64,000 nt of DNA from Atrina japonica (GCA_030159075.1 BROG01000003.1:1435501-1499500); one strand, 5' to 3'; positions 13,201 through 24,185 are shown, counted from the stretch's first letter. Notes: generated by a model from the sequence alone, not told the origin. Translations and numbers: made by a program.

Positions 13201-16200
13201 CAGATGTATCAACATCGTGAATATAGTGAATATTTAAACCACAATTTGTTTTTCCACTGTACTTCCCTATTCCATCCTTGGATTGAACAGGGAAGTATGT
13301 AAGGTGGTATGGCAGTCGCTAGCTCAGACACGTTGGCTGTCTCTGGTACCCTATCACAGTAAGAACCCCCCTCATGCCAACTTCAGAGCCAACACAAGAT
13401 ATTTATATAAGTTGTCTGAACTTATTCGTTTATAGAAAATGTTTACCGGTATGTTAAAAATAAATTTCATCGGATTTGCTCTGAGTTATCCTGTAAGGAG
13501 TGAAGGAGTTTTGTTCCTTTGACACTTTCAGTCAAGTCATATTTTTATTCAAGGTGCAAAAAGTGTGTGTGAAGATTCAGAAGTAGCAGAAAAAGTGTAT
13601 GAAGTACTGGAAAAGCGTCTGTGGGATGAACCAACAATTGTAAGTCTTTTTATTACAATCAGTCATGTCTTTGTATAAATCACATTCAAGTGATACATAG
13701 ATCACATTTCACATCTTTCACTCCCTGGAACAAAACTATATTTTATTATACCTCGGCTCAATAGATGACACACAGTCAGGGATTGGTTGAGAGCAGTCAT
13801 GTGTCAGTACTACAAAACTTGTAGTCTCCCTCTCATGTCTCCCCCATACAGATCACCTTGTGGGTTTAATAAAGAGTTTTTCGTTCGTGATATGGAATTC
13901 ACCTAAGTGTTCTGAAAACAAACATAAACAGAAACATCAGATCAAAGCAGAAGGCATTTTTACCTTCCTGAAACTGATGATATTTATTGATTCTATATGT
14001 CAGTATAATAAACAATTGATTTCCCTGGTTGTAAGGAGACTTGACAATTTGTTTAGCTTCAGAAAGTCATATTTCCCTTGGGATTCACTCTGGTGGGAAT
14101 ATGACATGCCTTAGATAAACTAATCATCAGTCTCAATACAACCAGGAAGATGCCAGTACTCTGTGTTTTATGGCCTGAGTTCAAAGGTCAGGACCCAAAG
14201 TCACCAAATTTACTCAATACTCAAGCTCAACTTTTATTTCATCATTTTGACTTTCCAAATTTGAGTGAATACATAATTATTATTTTACATCATTGACATA
14301 TCAGTTTTTGCATCACTCTTATAATTTTAAAAACAAATAAATATGTTGAGTACAGTACTCAGAATTTGAGTACATACTCAAACATTTTTTTTATATTTTT
14401 GAAGTTTTCTTCAAATGAGCAATATCTTTCACTTTTATTTACAATTGTATGACATCAATATACAAACATATTTCATAATTTCATTATTATTTGTATAAAC
14501 GTGTTCTGCACGTTCTTTCATACACCCTCATCCTGTCCTATACAAAAACTCATAAATTTGATTTCCCACATAACTTGAATCATTCAGAAATAATAAATAC
14601 ATCTATATTCATGACACTCTTGGTAAGAAAATGAAAAATAAAATTACTTGAGTATATATCTTTATGGAGTAATGCAAAAGAATAATTTGTGTATGTTGAT
14701 AATCAATTTCATCTTGGTTACAGGAAGTGAGAGTGGCATCAGCTAAAGCTTTAGCAGCTCTAGGAATGTTTGGTAAAGCTTGTGAAAAAGTCGAGAAGTA
14801 AGTTCAGTGATGATATGTATACTGTAAAATCAGAAAAGATCGTTATGGTTTTAATTCCATTTATTTCATTGTTTTCATTTATCAAAAATGAAATTAAAAC
14901 CTTGATGAAATTTTACATAAATTATACCTAGCAATATTAATTGGTTCCTTTACAATCATGTGTTTTATTTCAACAAAATTTAATGTCAACGAATTTGTTT
15001 CATTTTTAAAACAATAAAAATTTTACTAAAAAACAGTAAAACACTCAATAGTCACAAATTTTAGGCCCCTTTGCCTTTATCAAGTGAAAGACGACAATAT
15101 GTATATTAGTTACATAGTATTAAGTCTGCACAATACACAGCTTCATGGCAAATGTTTCTAGATATGATTCTTAGGTTATGTACAAGAACTGAATTTGGAG
15201 GACATTGAATTTTATTGAATAAAAATTTAACCCCACAAAATATTCTGATACTGCAGTATTGCACAACCATCATACCCTGTGTTGTGGCCGAGTGGTTAGA
15301 GCATCGCACTTTAAACCATGAAGTCTTTCGCTTCTTGTCAGCACAGGTTTGAGCCCTGCTGGAACCGAAGGTGACTTTTCAGGGTACACTGTAACCGAGT
15401 TCTCTCCTCCATCATTAAAATTGGCCACCACCAAATAACTGAAAAAGTGTTGAGTGTGGCGTAACACATTTCAAAATTTTTTAAAAAAAAAAAACCCTGC
15501 AGCATAATATTGTTTTACAACATATTCCATAATTATTCCAGATATTTGTTGGTAGCCAGTATTTAATTATTGAGGAGTTATAGCGCGTATAGTGACCTAA
15601 CACCACATACAACCACATAATTTCACATAACACAATGAAATTACATTGCATTTCGGTGAAAGCTTTTGGCTGAGTTAGCAACTCTAGTTTGAAGATTCAA
15701 GAAATTCATTTTAAAAGAGGGCTGATATATAACCATGTCAGGTCCATATTGTTGCTAAGTATTCTTCAAGTTCTTAGATTAACTAAACCACCCCTAAAGA
15801 CTCATCTGGACTGGCCTAAGTCATTGATTTACAGAAGAGTCCATGTATTTCAGTTATTGATGAGATAAAAGAAATTATGTTTATAATAATCACTGTAAAA
15901 TATTATGGCTTCATTGGAATTTTCATTGCGTAAAAATGAGTTGAAACTTACATTATAGAAGTGAGATGAAACATACATTATAAAAGTGAGATGAAACTTA
16001 TATTATAACGGCTGTTTTATGCTTTTCTAGGAGATTGGAAGATTCAGATGAAGATATCAGAACTCAAGCTGTTATATCAGTGGTAAGCATATATATATAT
16101 ATATCATTAAAATAAAATCCTCCATGCTATCGTACCTACATCATAGTAAAACCACATCCGGAATCGTTAAGTTTTTTCCTACCCATGGTTTCATGTGCCC

Positions 16201-18286
16201 GGAATAATTTGTTGGTAATGAATATCTATAAATAGTAGGTGTGTCCAATATATCCAATCACAGTAGCTGTGATTGGCAACGGAAGTTATTGCGTAGTCCG
16301 TTGATCCAATTTGTTACAATTAATAGTGCAAGGACCGACAACTCTGTGTAAGATATTGCCATTGATCTGTATTAGATTCTGAAATTGTTTAAAAGCCTCA
16401 ATCTGATTAGTTGACAAATGCAAGGACCGCTTACTCGCATTGGTTGAGTATATGCACAAGTGATTTTGAGCACATGAAATCACAGGTAGGAAAGAGCCTG
16501 GCGATTGCAGACCCTGGTTTTATGACAATGTCTAACCAAGAAATATTAATCATCTACTGATAAAATGAGGAGGAAGTTGGGGGAGAGGGGGCTATAAGAT
16601 TTGCCTACATCTGTGAGATCAAAGGTTATGTACAAGAACTGAAGTGACCGATGAGGCATTTTTGGTTTCTAGTTAATTTATTAAATACAAATGTTTACAT
16701 GAACGCAGTAGCTGGTAACCATGGTACCCTAGTAACAGATGACTATTTCATAAAATGATCTTTTGTTTAGGTAGCAATGTTGATTTTAAAAAATGCTAAC
16801 CTTCTAAGATGGCATTTTTTTACCAGGGATGAGAATTTTCCTCCTATTGAGCAATTCCTCCTTTTTCAAAATTTTGCTGTAATCTAAAATTCTTATTTTC
16901 CCCATTAATTTAAAACCCTAAAAATGAGGCATTTTCCTCATTTTTCCCCATTACGGAATCACATCCCATTTTACAGTGATTTCTCTAAGATGGTATGACT
17001 TACGAAACGCCAGTGCTTTGTAACCAGGTTCTCTCCTCCACAATTAAAAACTGGCCGCCACATATAACTGACATGTAACTTGGACAATTTGGACAATACA
17101 TTTAGGTCTAGTATTTGGTCCTTATCTTCTACCACTTTTTTTCTTAACGACCCATTCCTCTATATGAACATTGACCTCAAATGATAAAAGTTTAATGACA
17201 AAAACGATCATCTGGAGCAATAGATCATTGTCGGTTGTCTTATTCTGTTCAGTATTGTCAGAGTAGTTTGTACTCCAATCACATGACTTCAACTGAAAAT
17301 CGGACAAAATTCATTCTGGTTACGTGATATTTACATTGACAATGTTCAGCGATATCTGGTTTTCAGTTCATCTGTGAGGAATTACGGTAAGTGTAGATAA
17401 ATACTCTCTCTTGTAAATAATGGAAAGTGTCATCATGTTCCTGCAGGCTGTTTGTCAAATCTGGCACGTATTACTTCATGATATTCATATTCCATGTCAT
17501 ATTAATTTGAAGTAAGATGTCCTACTTTTCTCTTTGAAACTGTTATGACGAACCATGACGTAACAGTACAACTTGAAAATGGTCCATTATTTTGGTCTTT
17601 TTTCAAGTCTATTACTTTGATTTTATTGTTTAGACAAAAAAAGATCATATGGAGCAATTATTTCTGTCTTTTTCCTTCAAGCCCCTAACTTTAATGTTAT
17701 GTTTAGACAAATCGACCATATGGAGCGATTATTTTAGACATTTTTTTTCAAGCCTCTAACGTCTATATTATGTTTATACAGGGTACACTAGGGATGAAGA
17801 ATGATAAGATTATACGTCTGCTGTTGGAAATGTTGGAACTGGACGCTAGTGATTATGTCAGGTTGATGGTAAGTTCTTTACATCATCTTAAATGTCAACG
17901 TCATTCACTTTTTGAATCATTTGACGTTATCATGTTGATACAATGTAGTTAACTTCACATTTCATTCAGACTAGTCAGTCTGTCTTGATAAGACAATAGT
18001 AGGCTTTATATATCACTGCTTCAAATATTTAGATTCAATGACTTTTAAATGCTCTTGTACATGATAAACCACACAAAGGCTAAAAACAAAACTTCGTTTG
18101 TTGTCAATATTTCTATTTTATCCTTATTTCCAAATGGTGGATCTGAGATTAAAGAAAGTTACATATCATTTGATTTCTGACCTTTTTTTTCAATTTCATT
18201 TTTGAAATATTTTAAAGCAGTAAGTGGTAATGTGGTTGGCTCATAATGTTATATTTCCATTTACAAACTTACTCAATACTCAATTT

Positions 18287-18359
<73 letters not shown>

Positions 18360-19912
18360 ACTATATATAGTCATTCTTAAAACTTCTGGGTATCGTTAAA
18401 AGGTTGCAAATCAGGAAAAAAGTCTTAAACCCAGTACTACGATTTCAGACAGGTTCATAATTGTTTCCGATTACCGATTTATGACAAAATTAAGTTGGTA
18501 ATTTTCAACTGGGTTTAGGCAGTGGTAAATCCTAAATCCTTCTTGTTTTCATCAAGATCACATGAAATATTTTGAGAAATTGTTTGAAATGACAGACTAA
18601 ATTACTTTGTTTGATGAGTAAGAGGGAATTAAGACTGGTAGGAGACTCGCATCTTCCAATACAGACATACCACTTACCTCCCTTTGAAATTTGTATAACG
18701 GATCACATTCATCATGTTCTGGAATTATATATTTCAAGATAAAGTACCAATCTTGCCATTTTACCTACAAGACAAATGTCATTATTGACTCTCCAACAAT
18801 TCATTCCACCTTTTCTATTCATTTAATGATAATGTAAAGATATTTTTAATCTTTATATTCTACAAACTAAATAATTGGCAGTCATAAGAAATTTCGACTA
18901 GCTTTATGAAACGTTGTCAGTGAATGGTCGTAAAACTAATGGGTTATCATAAAGTTTCCGACCTTTTGTGAAACAATGCCCTGATCATCACATTATTATT
19001 TTTCATTATTCACATTTAAAATTTTGACCCACACTAATGATTTCCCGTAAAACAAAAAAATGAATTAATACCTTGAGTATGGTAGGCTACTCAAAATTTG
19101 ATATCATTGAAGTTTTCTTCAAATGAGCAAAACTTTTCATGATAATTTACAACTGTATGACATCAATATACAAACATGTCCAGTGGCAGTATAAATTTTG
19201 TGTTTTTGTGTGTCATGAAAAATTAGTTGAGCTTGAGCACTGAGTAAATTTTATGACTTTGGGCCTAGATATCTTATATTTGCGAAATACTATGATAGGC
19301 CTATTGTTTTTGTAATTTAACAGTTTGCATCATTTTGTTTCTCATCTAAATTTCAAGTGCTTTAGTCACTTTGTATAATAGAGAAGGCATTCAAAGATGT
19401 TCAATTCTCTTGAACACTGTACACCTGGAAAATTTTGCCCCTGATTAATTTTCACCATTTTTGTCTGTAGATTAGAGAGCGATTTTAAAATGAAAGCGAT
19501 ATTTTCAAGTAAATAATTCAAGCTCAAACATGCATGCCATCCATGAAACTTTGGTGATTGAAGGTAAATTTAAGATGGAGTCAAAAAATTTTCTGCTATA
19601 AAAGGGCGAAAGTAACCAGGGGCGAAAATTTCCAGGTCGATACAGTATGTCTAAGTCTATCATTAAGATTTTGTACTTCATACCGTTATCAGGTGTAGAA
19701 CATGTACATACTTTTATCATTGCATAACTCTGAAAGATCATTTTGTATTTGTAGGTTGTGAGGACATTTGTAACATTAAACTTAACAGACAAGAGAGTGC
19801 TCAGAGCTTTACGTGAAAGGGAGAAAGCTGAAGGAACACTTGGAAGGTAGGTCTGCATGAACAAAAAATTTATTTTTGTCATGGAAAAGAGTATTTCCAT
19901 TTTCAAAGCATT

Positions 19913-19980
<68 letters not shown>

Positions 19981-20219
19981 GACAGGAAGACAAGCAATAG
20001 AGATGCTAAGATAGTAATTCAGAACACCTGTTATTTTGCTAAGTCTGATGAACCTTTTGTCTTTGCTGTTACAGAGAAGCTAAGAGAGCTGTAATTACAC
20101 TAGAATCATTGACGCAGTTACCACCACCACCATCACCACGGAGATCTGTATTGTCACGGGCCAGTAGAATAGGAAACAGCTCAATGGGAATGATGAAAGC
20201 TGTAACTCAAAGCATATAG
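1294..20219 (+). CDS. HEATR4: HEAT repeat-containing protein, HEATR4/HEATR9 family (3' 15 exons of a spliced gene)
   Basis: Joined exons: 1294-1529, 2722-2768, 4719-4781, 7179-7252, 7469-7528, 8393-8510, 9714-9835, 11589-11774, 12573-12702, 13554-13639, 14724-14797, 16031-16082, 17782-17868, 19755-19846, 20075-20219. Every junction has AG/GT, and the join is 1572 nt in one frame (523 codons plus TAG at 20217). The partial protein starts with a Lys/Arg-rich stretch (about residues 1-115). From about residue 130 it is a run of HEAT-like helical repeats, including EYSGLKWERVK, AAKHLGLLRCGD, RVRYESAKSLILVGCWD, VRVASAKALAALGMFGK and IRTQAVISVGTLG. It ends in a short Pro/Ser tail (PPPPSPRRS). HEAT repeats form alpha-solenoid protein-interaction scaffolds; no catalytic motif is visible. 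The order of motifs matches the HEATR4/HEATR9 pair as I remember it. HEATR4 is preferred over HEATR9 by judgement, not alignment. The 5' end lies outside the window, so the true start is not seen. Confidence 0.8.
1956..2545 (+). repeat. 295-bp direct tandem duplication, two near-identical copies
   Basis: Copies 1956-2250 and 2251-2545 abut exactly (both start atcagtgctaacgc and end acatataaag). I saw one difference, caggagttaaa versus caggaattaaa. It lies in the intron between exons 1294-1529 and 2722-2768. Confidence 0.9.
3520..3610 (+). repeat. TTAA-flanked mini-element
   Basis: 91 bp, with TTAA at both edges and inverted ends (actcattcgcccc / ggggtttgatgagt). Confidence 0.75.
3745..4002 (+). 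repeat. TACAGT family repeat (gaccacct-rich inverted-repeat element)
   Basis: Starts tacagtggaacttgtc and ends acgggttttactgta. The inside carries repeated tataatgaccacct and ggtggtcttta motifs in both orientations. Intronic. Confidence 0.7.
5098..5292 (+). repeat. minisatellite, about 32-bp unit, about 6 copies
   Basis: Diverged tandem copies of ttcttggtggattacttta followed by ccaaaacca, in the intron before exon 7179-7252. The frame stays open through the array, but it is a repeat, not a gene. Confidence 0.85.
5575..5935. repeat. fold-back element with about 105-bp inverted arms
   Basis: From about 5683 to 5925 the sequence is a long palindrome. Left arm ccccaattgatactcgtaga through ccggaatttttaaactc; right arm gagtttaaaaattccggtaa through tacgagtatcaattgggg; about 45-bp loop. 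The left flank (5575-5660) resembles the terminus of the element at 9409-9634 (gatgattctactcac, tttttggttatgaca). Confidence 0.85.
6290..6392. repeat. short inverted-repeat element (MITE-like)
   Basis: Ends aatattgtcctgaggcatca and ttatgacaagggacaatatt are imperfect inverted copies around a small palindromic centre (accctccgagtagggt). Confidence 0.65.
8025..8290 (+). repeat. dispersed repeat, copy 1 of 2 (partner 46096-46360)
   Basis: Shares ggtatgtcccatgtac, gagttaatcttg, gacagatataaaaca and atcattcacaaata in the same order with 46096-46360. Lies just upstream of exon 8393-8510. Confidence 0.75.
9315..9634 (+). repeat. SINE-like head joined to an inverted-repeat element
   Basis: 9315-9390 has degenerate A/B-box spacing (B box aggtttaaatccc). 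9409-9634 has inverted ends: ccgattcacataactt at left and aagttatgtgaatcgg at right. The internal ttttgattatcatacagat is also inverted. Intronic, 80 bp before exon 9714. Confidence 0.65.
10230..10385 (-). repeat. tRNA-derived SINE (family S1), reverse orientation
   Basis: The reverse strand reads ccatggccgagtggttatag for the A-box side, then the family body with aaaccatgaagtttctc. Confidence 0.75.
10468..10645 (+). repeat. TACAGT family repeat
   Basis: Starts tacagtggaacctcgcata and ends gtgaggtccaactgtgta. Inner gaccacctagct and gagaccacctgac repeats. Confidence 0.7.
10713..10893 (+). repeat. TACAGT family repeat
   Basis: Starts tacagtgaaacttgtatata. Contains ggtctttatagggaggtg and acaggtggtcactaaa, as in the 3745 copy. 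Confidence 0.7.
11212..11560 (+). repeat. interspersed repeat with ACCTTGACCTTGG motifs
   Basis: Starts agctagctgggataaaagtc and ends near gttgtcttctgacaatta. Same family as the inserts at 24652-25217 and about 27665-28243. Contains repeated gacttttgac/ttgaccttgg modules. Intronic, ending about 30 bp before exon 11589. Confidence 0.75.
12108..12290 (-). repeat. TACAGT family variant (tataaaggccacc type)
   Basis: Reverse orientation relative to 21815-21985; shares ggccacctctgtataaaggg, cctgcctataaag and attcaaacataacctt. Confidence 0.65.
14160..14660. repeat. dispersed element, copy 1 (partner 18230-19272)
   Basis: Shares actcaatactcaagctcaac, gaagttttcttcaaatgagc and gtatgacatcaatatacaaa with the copy in a later intron. 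Ends carry inverted versions of gcttgag/ctcaagc. Confidence 0.6.
15281..15470 (+). repeat. tRNA-derived SINE (family S1), best-preserved head
   Basis: A box gtggccgagtggttagagca, B box ggtttgagccctgc, then the body ending gttgagtgtggcgtaaca. This copy gives the uninterrupted sequence cgcactttaaaccatgaag used to reconstruct the 35048 insertion site. Confidence 0.85.
15779..15868 (+). repeat. TTAA mini-element
   Basis: Starts ttaactaaaccacccctaaa; core tttacagaagagtcc; degenerate right end gatgagataa. Confidence 0.65.
16143..16530. repeat. MITE-like element with inverted ends
   Basis: The left end cctacccatggtttcatgtgc pairs with the right end gcacatgaaatcacaggtagg. Outer gtaaaacca/tggttttatgac also pair. 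No ORF inside. Intronic, about 60 bp after exon 16031-16082. Confidence 0.65.
16995..17090 (+). repeat. SINE S1 3' fragment
   Basis: Only the body is left: aaccaggttctctcctccac and aaaaactggccgccac. Confidence 0.6.
17628..17781 (+). repeat. tandem repeat, about 73-bp unit, abutting a splice acceptor
   Basis: Units start gtttagacaa at 17628 and 17701. A third start, gtttatacag at 17772-17781, is cut by exon 17782 and supplies its AG. Each unit contains ccatatggagc-like and ttcaagccyctaac blocks. Confidence 0.75.
18230..19272. repeat. dispersed element, copy 2, containing an (AT)n tract
   Basis: Begins near acaaacttactcaatactca, carries (AT)n at about 18291-18355, and ends gagcttgagcactgagtaaa then gactttgggcc, the inverse of the start of copy 1. 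Confidence 0.55.
19415..19648. repeat. TACTGTA/TTTTCGCCC inverted-repeat element
   Basis: Left end cactgtacacctggaaaatt, right end gcgaaaatttccaggtcgat then acagta. Same family as 22084, 23450, 39785 and 40107. Confidence 0.7.
19922..19976 (+). repeat. (GA)n microsatellite
   Basis: About 27 dinucleotides inside the 228-bp last intron of the HEATR4-like gene, about 100 bp before the final acceptor. Confidence 0.95.
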
Positions 20220-21310
20220 AATGGAAGATCTAATCAATTTTTAAGCACAGATGTTTTGATATACATCTTTTGGCATGTGAAACTTTAATGAAAACAAAGA
20301 AAATTTGAGACTGTCCAGAATAAGACAGATGAAGGGAAGATAGTGGACAAATGTTATGAATTAAGATATTAAATCATGCCCCAGTTCTGATGTAAATGTC
20401 TACATGTTGTAGTCAACATCAGAACAGCATAGTAAATGTATGCACCTTGTCACATTTTATTCTTGTCAAGTTTGTATAATGGCTGTACACATAATCAGCA
20501 TTTAAATGCATTTATGTTAGAGATTATATTTTGAGATCATATGTTAACTCATCTAGCCTTCTGGTCAAATTTAGACTCACCCAAATTAATAAATGGTATG
20601 GTCTACAGTCATAATTCAGGAGTGAACAAGTTCAAGTAAAGTAATTATGAAATTTTGATTCTAAATCGTACACCCCTGAATTCCGAAAATGGACTTAATA
20701 ATTTTTTGAAATGGGCAGACCCAATTGTGAATCTAGGGGTTGATGAATTAAAATATGCTGGATCATATCTGTTCTCCTTGCTTACTTTTCCACCTTTGTG
20801 ACATACCTCCGATTGTTGATTCTAGTGCATTTATGTTGCTCAGATATATTCTGTTTCATTTACTGAAATCTGATAATTGTCTTTATAAGGTAATATTAAC
20901 CTTTTCACCCTTAAAAACACTAATGGACTAGTCTATGCCATTGATGTGTTGTGGGAGAATCCATTTTGGGGGGTGTTAGTGGGTTAAAACACAGTATACA
21001 TGTTTAATTCTTGTCCTTCATATTATACCAAATTATATAATTTGATATCATTTTATTTACATACTTCAGTGAAGAACTATTTTATCTATTCATAAGTTGA
21101 CAGAAGAAAACCATTTTTTTTCTCTCTATGTAATTTGAAATTTTAATAAATCATATGTGTGAAGTCATCTGTTCATTTGATGAAGTTAAGTGGCAAGACA
21201 TCATAAAACTGATTTGTATCATAGTTTTGTATTGATACATCTTGGTGAATCAAGTGCCAAAATTCCTGTGTGTATTTATTTTAATAACCATACTAACTTG
21301 AATAAAATAA
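20220..21310 (+). other. putative 3' UTR and 3' flank of the HEATR4-like gene
   Basis: AT-rich sequence after the stop codon with no coding signal. AATAAA hexamers at 20588-20593 and 21301-21306 could serve as poly(A) signals; the sequence alone does not say which. A TTAA-flanked mini-element (20896-20987) lies inside. Confidence 0.35.
20896..20987 (+). repeat. TTAA-flanked mini-element
   Basis: TTAA at both edges; ends ccttttcaccctt and ggtgttagtgggttaa. Confidence 0.7.
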
Positions 21311-21481
21311 AAGTTGTTATTGTATTTGATTCTATTAGACCATTGAAAACATTTTACAGATATCCATCCATTTTACATAATATTCTTTTTTAAACAATAT
21401 TTACTGTATTGAAGGATGTGTTACACCTTTTTTACAGTAAATTAGTGAAACTGGAAAATGCGCACCTGTCTTTTAAAGCCA

Positions 21482-21580
21482 CATAATACATTTATATTAA
21501 TTTCGATTTCAACTGATTAAGTCTTATTGGCAGAAACAATCATCTTGAGTATTTGTTTTGGCCTTTTTGTAAAGTTAGTT
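21482..21580 (+). repeat. fragment of the GATCGTCTTGAGCATTTG dispersed family
   Basis: Carries ttcaactgattaagtcttat, then ggcagaaacaatcatcttga. Other copies at 39-40 kb, 45 kb, 47 kb and 58 kb. Confidence 0.65.
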
Positions 21581-21814
21581 GTTATTAAATATTTAAATAA
21601 ACGGCCACATTTCAGTAGCAGAAAGGGCGGACTAACAAGAGAATTTTTACTGTATAAAGTTGCATTATGTTAAAATGTATACAGTTATTGAGCTAACTTT
21701 TGTCATAAAATGGAACAACAAGTATGTATCTACTTCAATCATAAAAAGAACGGAATGAAAAAAAAAAATACAGATGAATGTATTTTACAATGTTCCACTT
21801 TTATTTACCTGTAA

Positions 21815-21985
21815 TACAGTCAAACTTGTCTATAAAGGCCACTCAAGGGAATTATTAAAAATGGTTCCTATAAACAGGTTTTATAAAGTGTATAAAAAGT
21901 TAACAAAGGTTATGTTTGAATGGCCTTTATAGGCAGGTGCCCTTTATACAGAGGTGGCCTTTAATGCAAAATTGACTATATCTGC
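21815..21985 (+). repeat. TACAGT family variant (tataaaggccact type)
   Basis: Starts tacagtcaaacttgtctata and ends cctttaatgcaaaattgac. Contains ggcctttataggcaggtg. Confidence 0.7.
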
Positions 21986-22083
21986 AATTATTGGATAAAA
22001 CCTAATTCGCATCAAATAATAATTATTTGATAGAATAATATACCTATAGGTTTTCGTCTGGCATGGGATTATCCGATAAAATG

Positions 22084-22283
22084 CTGTATACAGGGTTATT
22101 TTCGCCCAGTGTTATTTTCACCCTAATGCACTTGCAAATGGTTTGCCCCATTTTGAATTTGCCCAGACTTTTATTATTAAAAATAGACAAATTTACCATT
22201 TCGAATTCGCCCAGTTTTGAATTTGCCCACTGACGATGAGGGCAAAAATAAAACGGGGGCGAAAATTTCCCTGTATACAGTAT
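22084..22283. repeat. TACTGTA/TTTTCGCCC inverted-repeat element
   Basis: Clear inverted ends: ctgtatacagggttattttc on the left and gaaaatttccctgtatacag on the right; gcccag-rich inside. Confidence 0.8.
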
Positions 22284-22315
22284 TTAAATGGTGTGCACAG
22301 AATAATAGATCTTAG

Positions 22316-22425
22316 TACAGTGGAACCTCGTCTGAAGACCACCTCACTTAAGAGACCACCTCACAAATCAGACCACTTGAGTCAGTCAGTCAATTAGGTG
22401 GTCTCAATAGCGAGGTGCCACTGTA
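22316..22425. repeat. TACAGT element, compact copy
   Basis: 110 bp with inverted ends tacagtggaacctcg and cgaggtgccactgta, and three gaccacctcac-like repeats inside. Confidence 0.85.
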
Positions 22426-22455
22426 CTAGTAAGTTACTTTTAATGTGTAACCCTT

Positions 22456-22534
22456 TTAACCCCACTGACCATCAAGGACTATTCTAAACAATACAAGACA
22501 ATTCCATTCAGATACAAAGGGATGAAAGGGTTAT
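22456..22534 (+). repeat. TTAA mini-element
   Basis: Ends ttaaccccactgaccat and agggatgaaagggttat; ends partly decayed. Confidence 0.65.
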
Positions 22535-22645
22535 TTGTAATATTAATAGACTGTGATACTACATTTTATATCTTTGGATCTAATTTTTATGTCATTTTTA
22601 TATGTTTGATTTTAATTATTCTGAAATGTTTGAAGTACTAATATG

Positions 22646-22828
22646 TACAGTGACACCTGTATATAGGGGCCACCCAAGGGACCATAAAATATTGACCTTT
22701 ATGTGCAGGTGACCCTTATACACGGGTTCAATTTAGTTGAAGTATGCAGTCAAGGGACTTGAAAAAACTGGCCTTTATATACAGGTAATCCTTATGTAGA
22801 GGTGGCTGCTATAGCAGGTTTTACTGTA
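22646..22828 (+). repeat. TACAGT family repeat
   Basis: Starts tacagtgacacctgtatata and ends gcaggttttactgta. Contains two copies of tgacctttatgtgcaggtgac-like text. Confidence 0.7.
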
Positions 22829-23449
22829 TATGCATATAATTGTTGATGATTTATTCTATTTTCTATTTCTATACCATTTTTATCAATATTTCATATCCAT
22901 ACATATTTACTAATTTTTTTTTTGTTATTCCTAGATGGTTTATCATTGTTATTGTATAGTGTTGGATTGGTTTTTCCAAATAAATGCATAAATCAATCTT
23001 TATTTCCTTACACCTTTGTTTACTCTTATGGCCTGAGGTTTGGTTTATTTTTAGAAAGCGTTGTTCTACCACATGATTTTACATTTCAATAGGTATCAGT
23101 GGACAGTTTTCAATGGATAATTTGACTAGTAACTTCTTCTGTATAAATAATATATGACTGGAGAGCATACAAGTTAATTTGTCAAGTTGCATGCATTCAT
23201 TGTCATTATGATGTAAAATTCTCATTCAGTTGCTAAAAATAGTAATTGTACTCTCATGAATAAATTGCATGTATGTTGATATCAAATTATAACATTAAAT
23301 TTGTTCATTATGCAAATCAGATCTGACAGATATGAAATGTTTTAATATGGTTTGACATTTTGTGTTCATCAAATTCTCAAAGGCCACAAATGAAACCAAC
23401 CTAGTATCTCGACTGTATTGACCCAGAGACGCAATATAACACATATATT

Positions 23450-23573
23450 ATATACCTCTCTGATTGGCCATTAAATGTAAATATTTAGCTCGAAAATTTG
23501 CCATGTTTAAAATCGCCTTTTTATGTATGGACGAAAATTTAACTGGAGCGAAAATTTCTAGTTACACAGTATT
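23450..23573. repeat. TACTGTA/TTTTCGCCC element, partial
   Basis: Right end gagcgaaaatttctagttac then acagta; left end poorly preserved. Confidence 0.5.
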
Positions 23574-23754
23574 GATTCTGAATTTTTCACCATTGAAATT
23601 AAATACTTCAAAAGTACCACTTTCTCCCTTTTGATCCCTCAATGTCTTCATCTCTTTGCAGGTATTCAGCTCCCGTAACATTTCTCTTTGAAATGATTTT
23701 GCATCGAAAATCTGGGTGTAAACTTAGCAATTCTAGTGATATTGGTCTTCGAAA

Positions 23755-23998
23755 AGTTGGTCCTCCATTACCAAGTGGTTAGAACATCACACTTTGAACC
23801 ATGAAGTCTCTCACTTCTGGTCAGCGCGGGATGGAGCCGCGCTGAAACATAAACTGATTTTTGTGAGAAAATTTACCAGTTTACTTGCGATAGGCCGGTG
23901 GTCTCTTCCCGGGTACATTGTAACCTAGTTCTCTCCTCCATTAAAAACTGGCCGCCACCACATAACTGGAAAATATTTTAGCGTGTCGTAAAACAAAA
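23755..23998 (+). repeat. tRNA-derived SINE (family S1)
   Basis: A box ccaagtggttagaacatcac, body cttcccgggtacattgtaac, 3' end ttttagcgtgtcgtaaaaca. The left breakpoint of the 3-kb duplication falls inside its head. Confidence 0.8.
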
Positions 23999-24039
23999 AT
24001 CAAAATCAAATCAAATTTTTGAGAAGTTATGTTTGGCGT

Positions 24040-24185
24040 CATGTATGAGAGAAATTTTATTAGTTCTGACTGCACGGGAGATGCCGACTCCTTCCGGACA
24101 CCTGCTCCCATCTTGTTCTCCATGTTGAAACCATTTCTTAATATTCAATTTGTCGTATTTTAATGGACGTGGAGTTTCGATTGTA
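24040..24185 (-). repeat. dispersed repeat (GAGVRKESASPVQS-type frame)
   Basis: Reverse strand contains gagcaggtgtccggaaggag and tacgacaaattgaatatt. Related copies at 27070-27200 (in copy 2), 37790-37935 and 43665-43905. Confidence 0.6.

Noticed and set aside
19505..19993. 162-codon minus-strand open frame with a Ser-Leu run
   Set aside because: The SLSLSL stretch is the complement of the (GA)n microsatellite and the rest overlaps a coding exon on the other strand.
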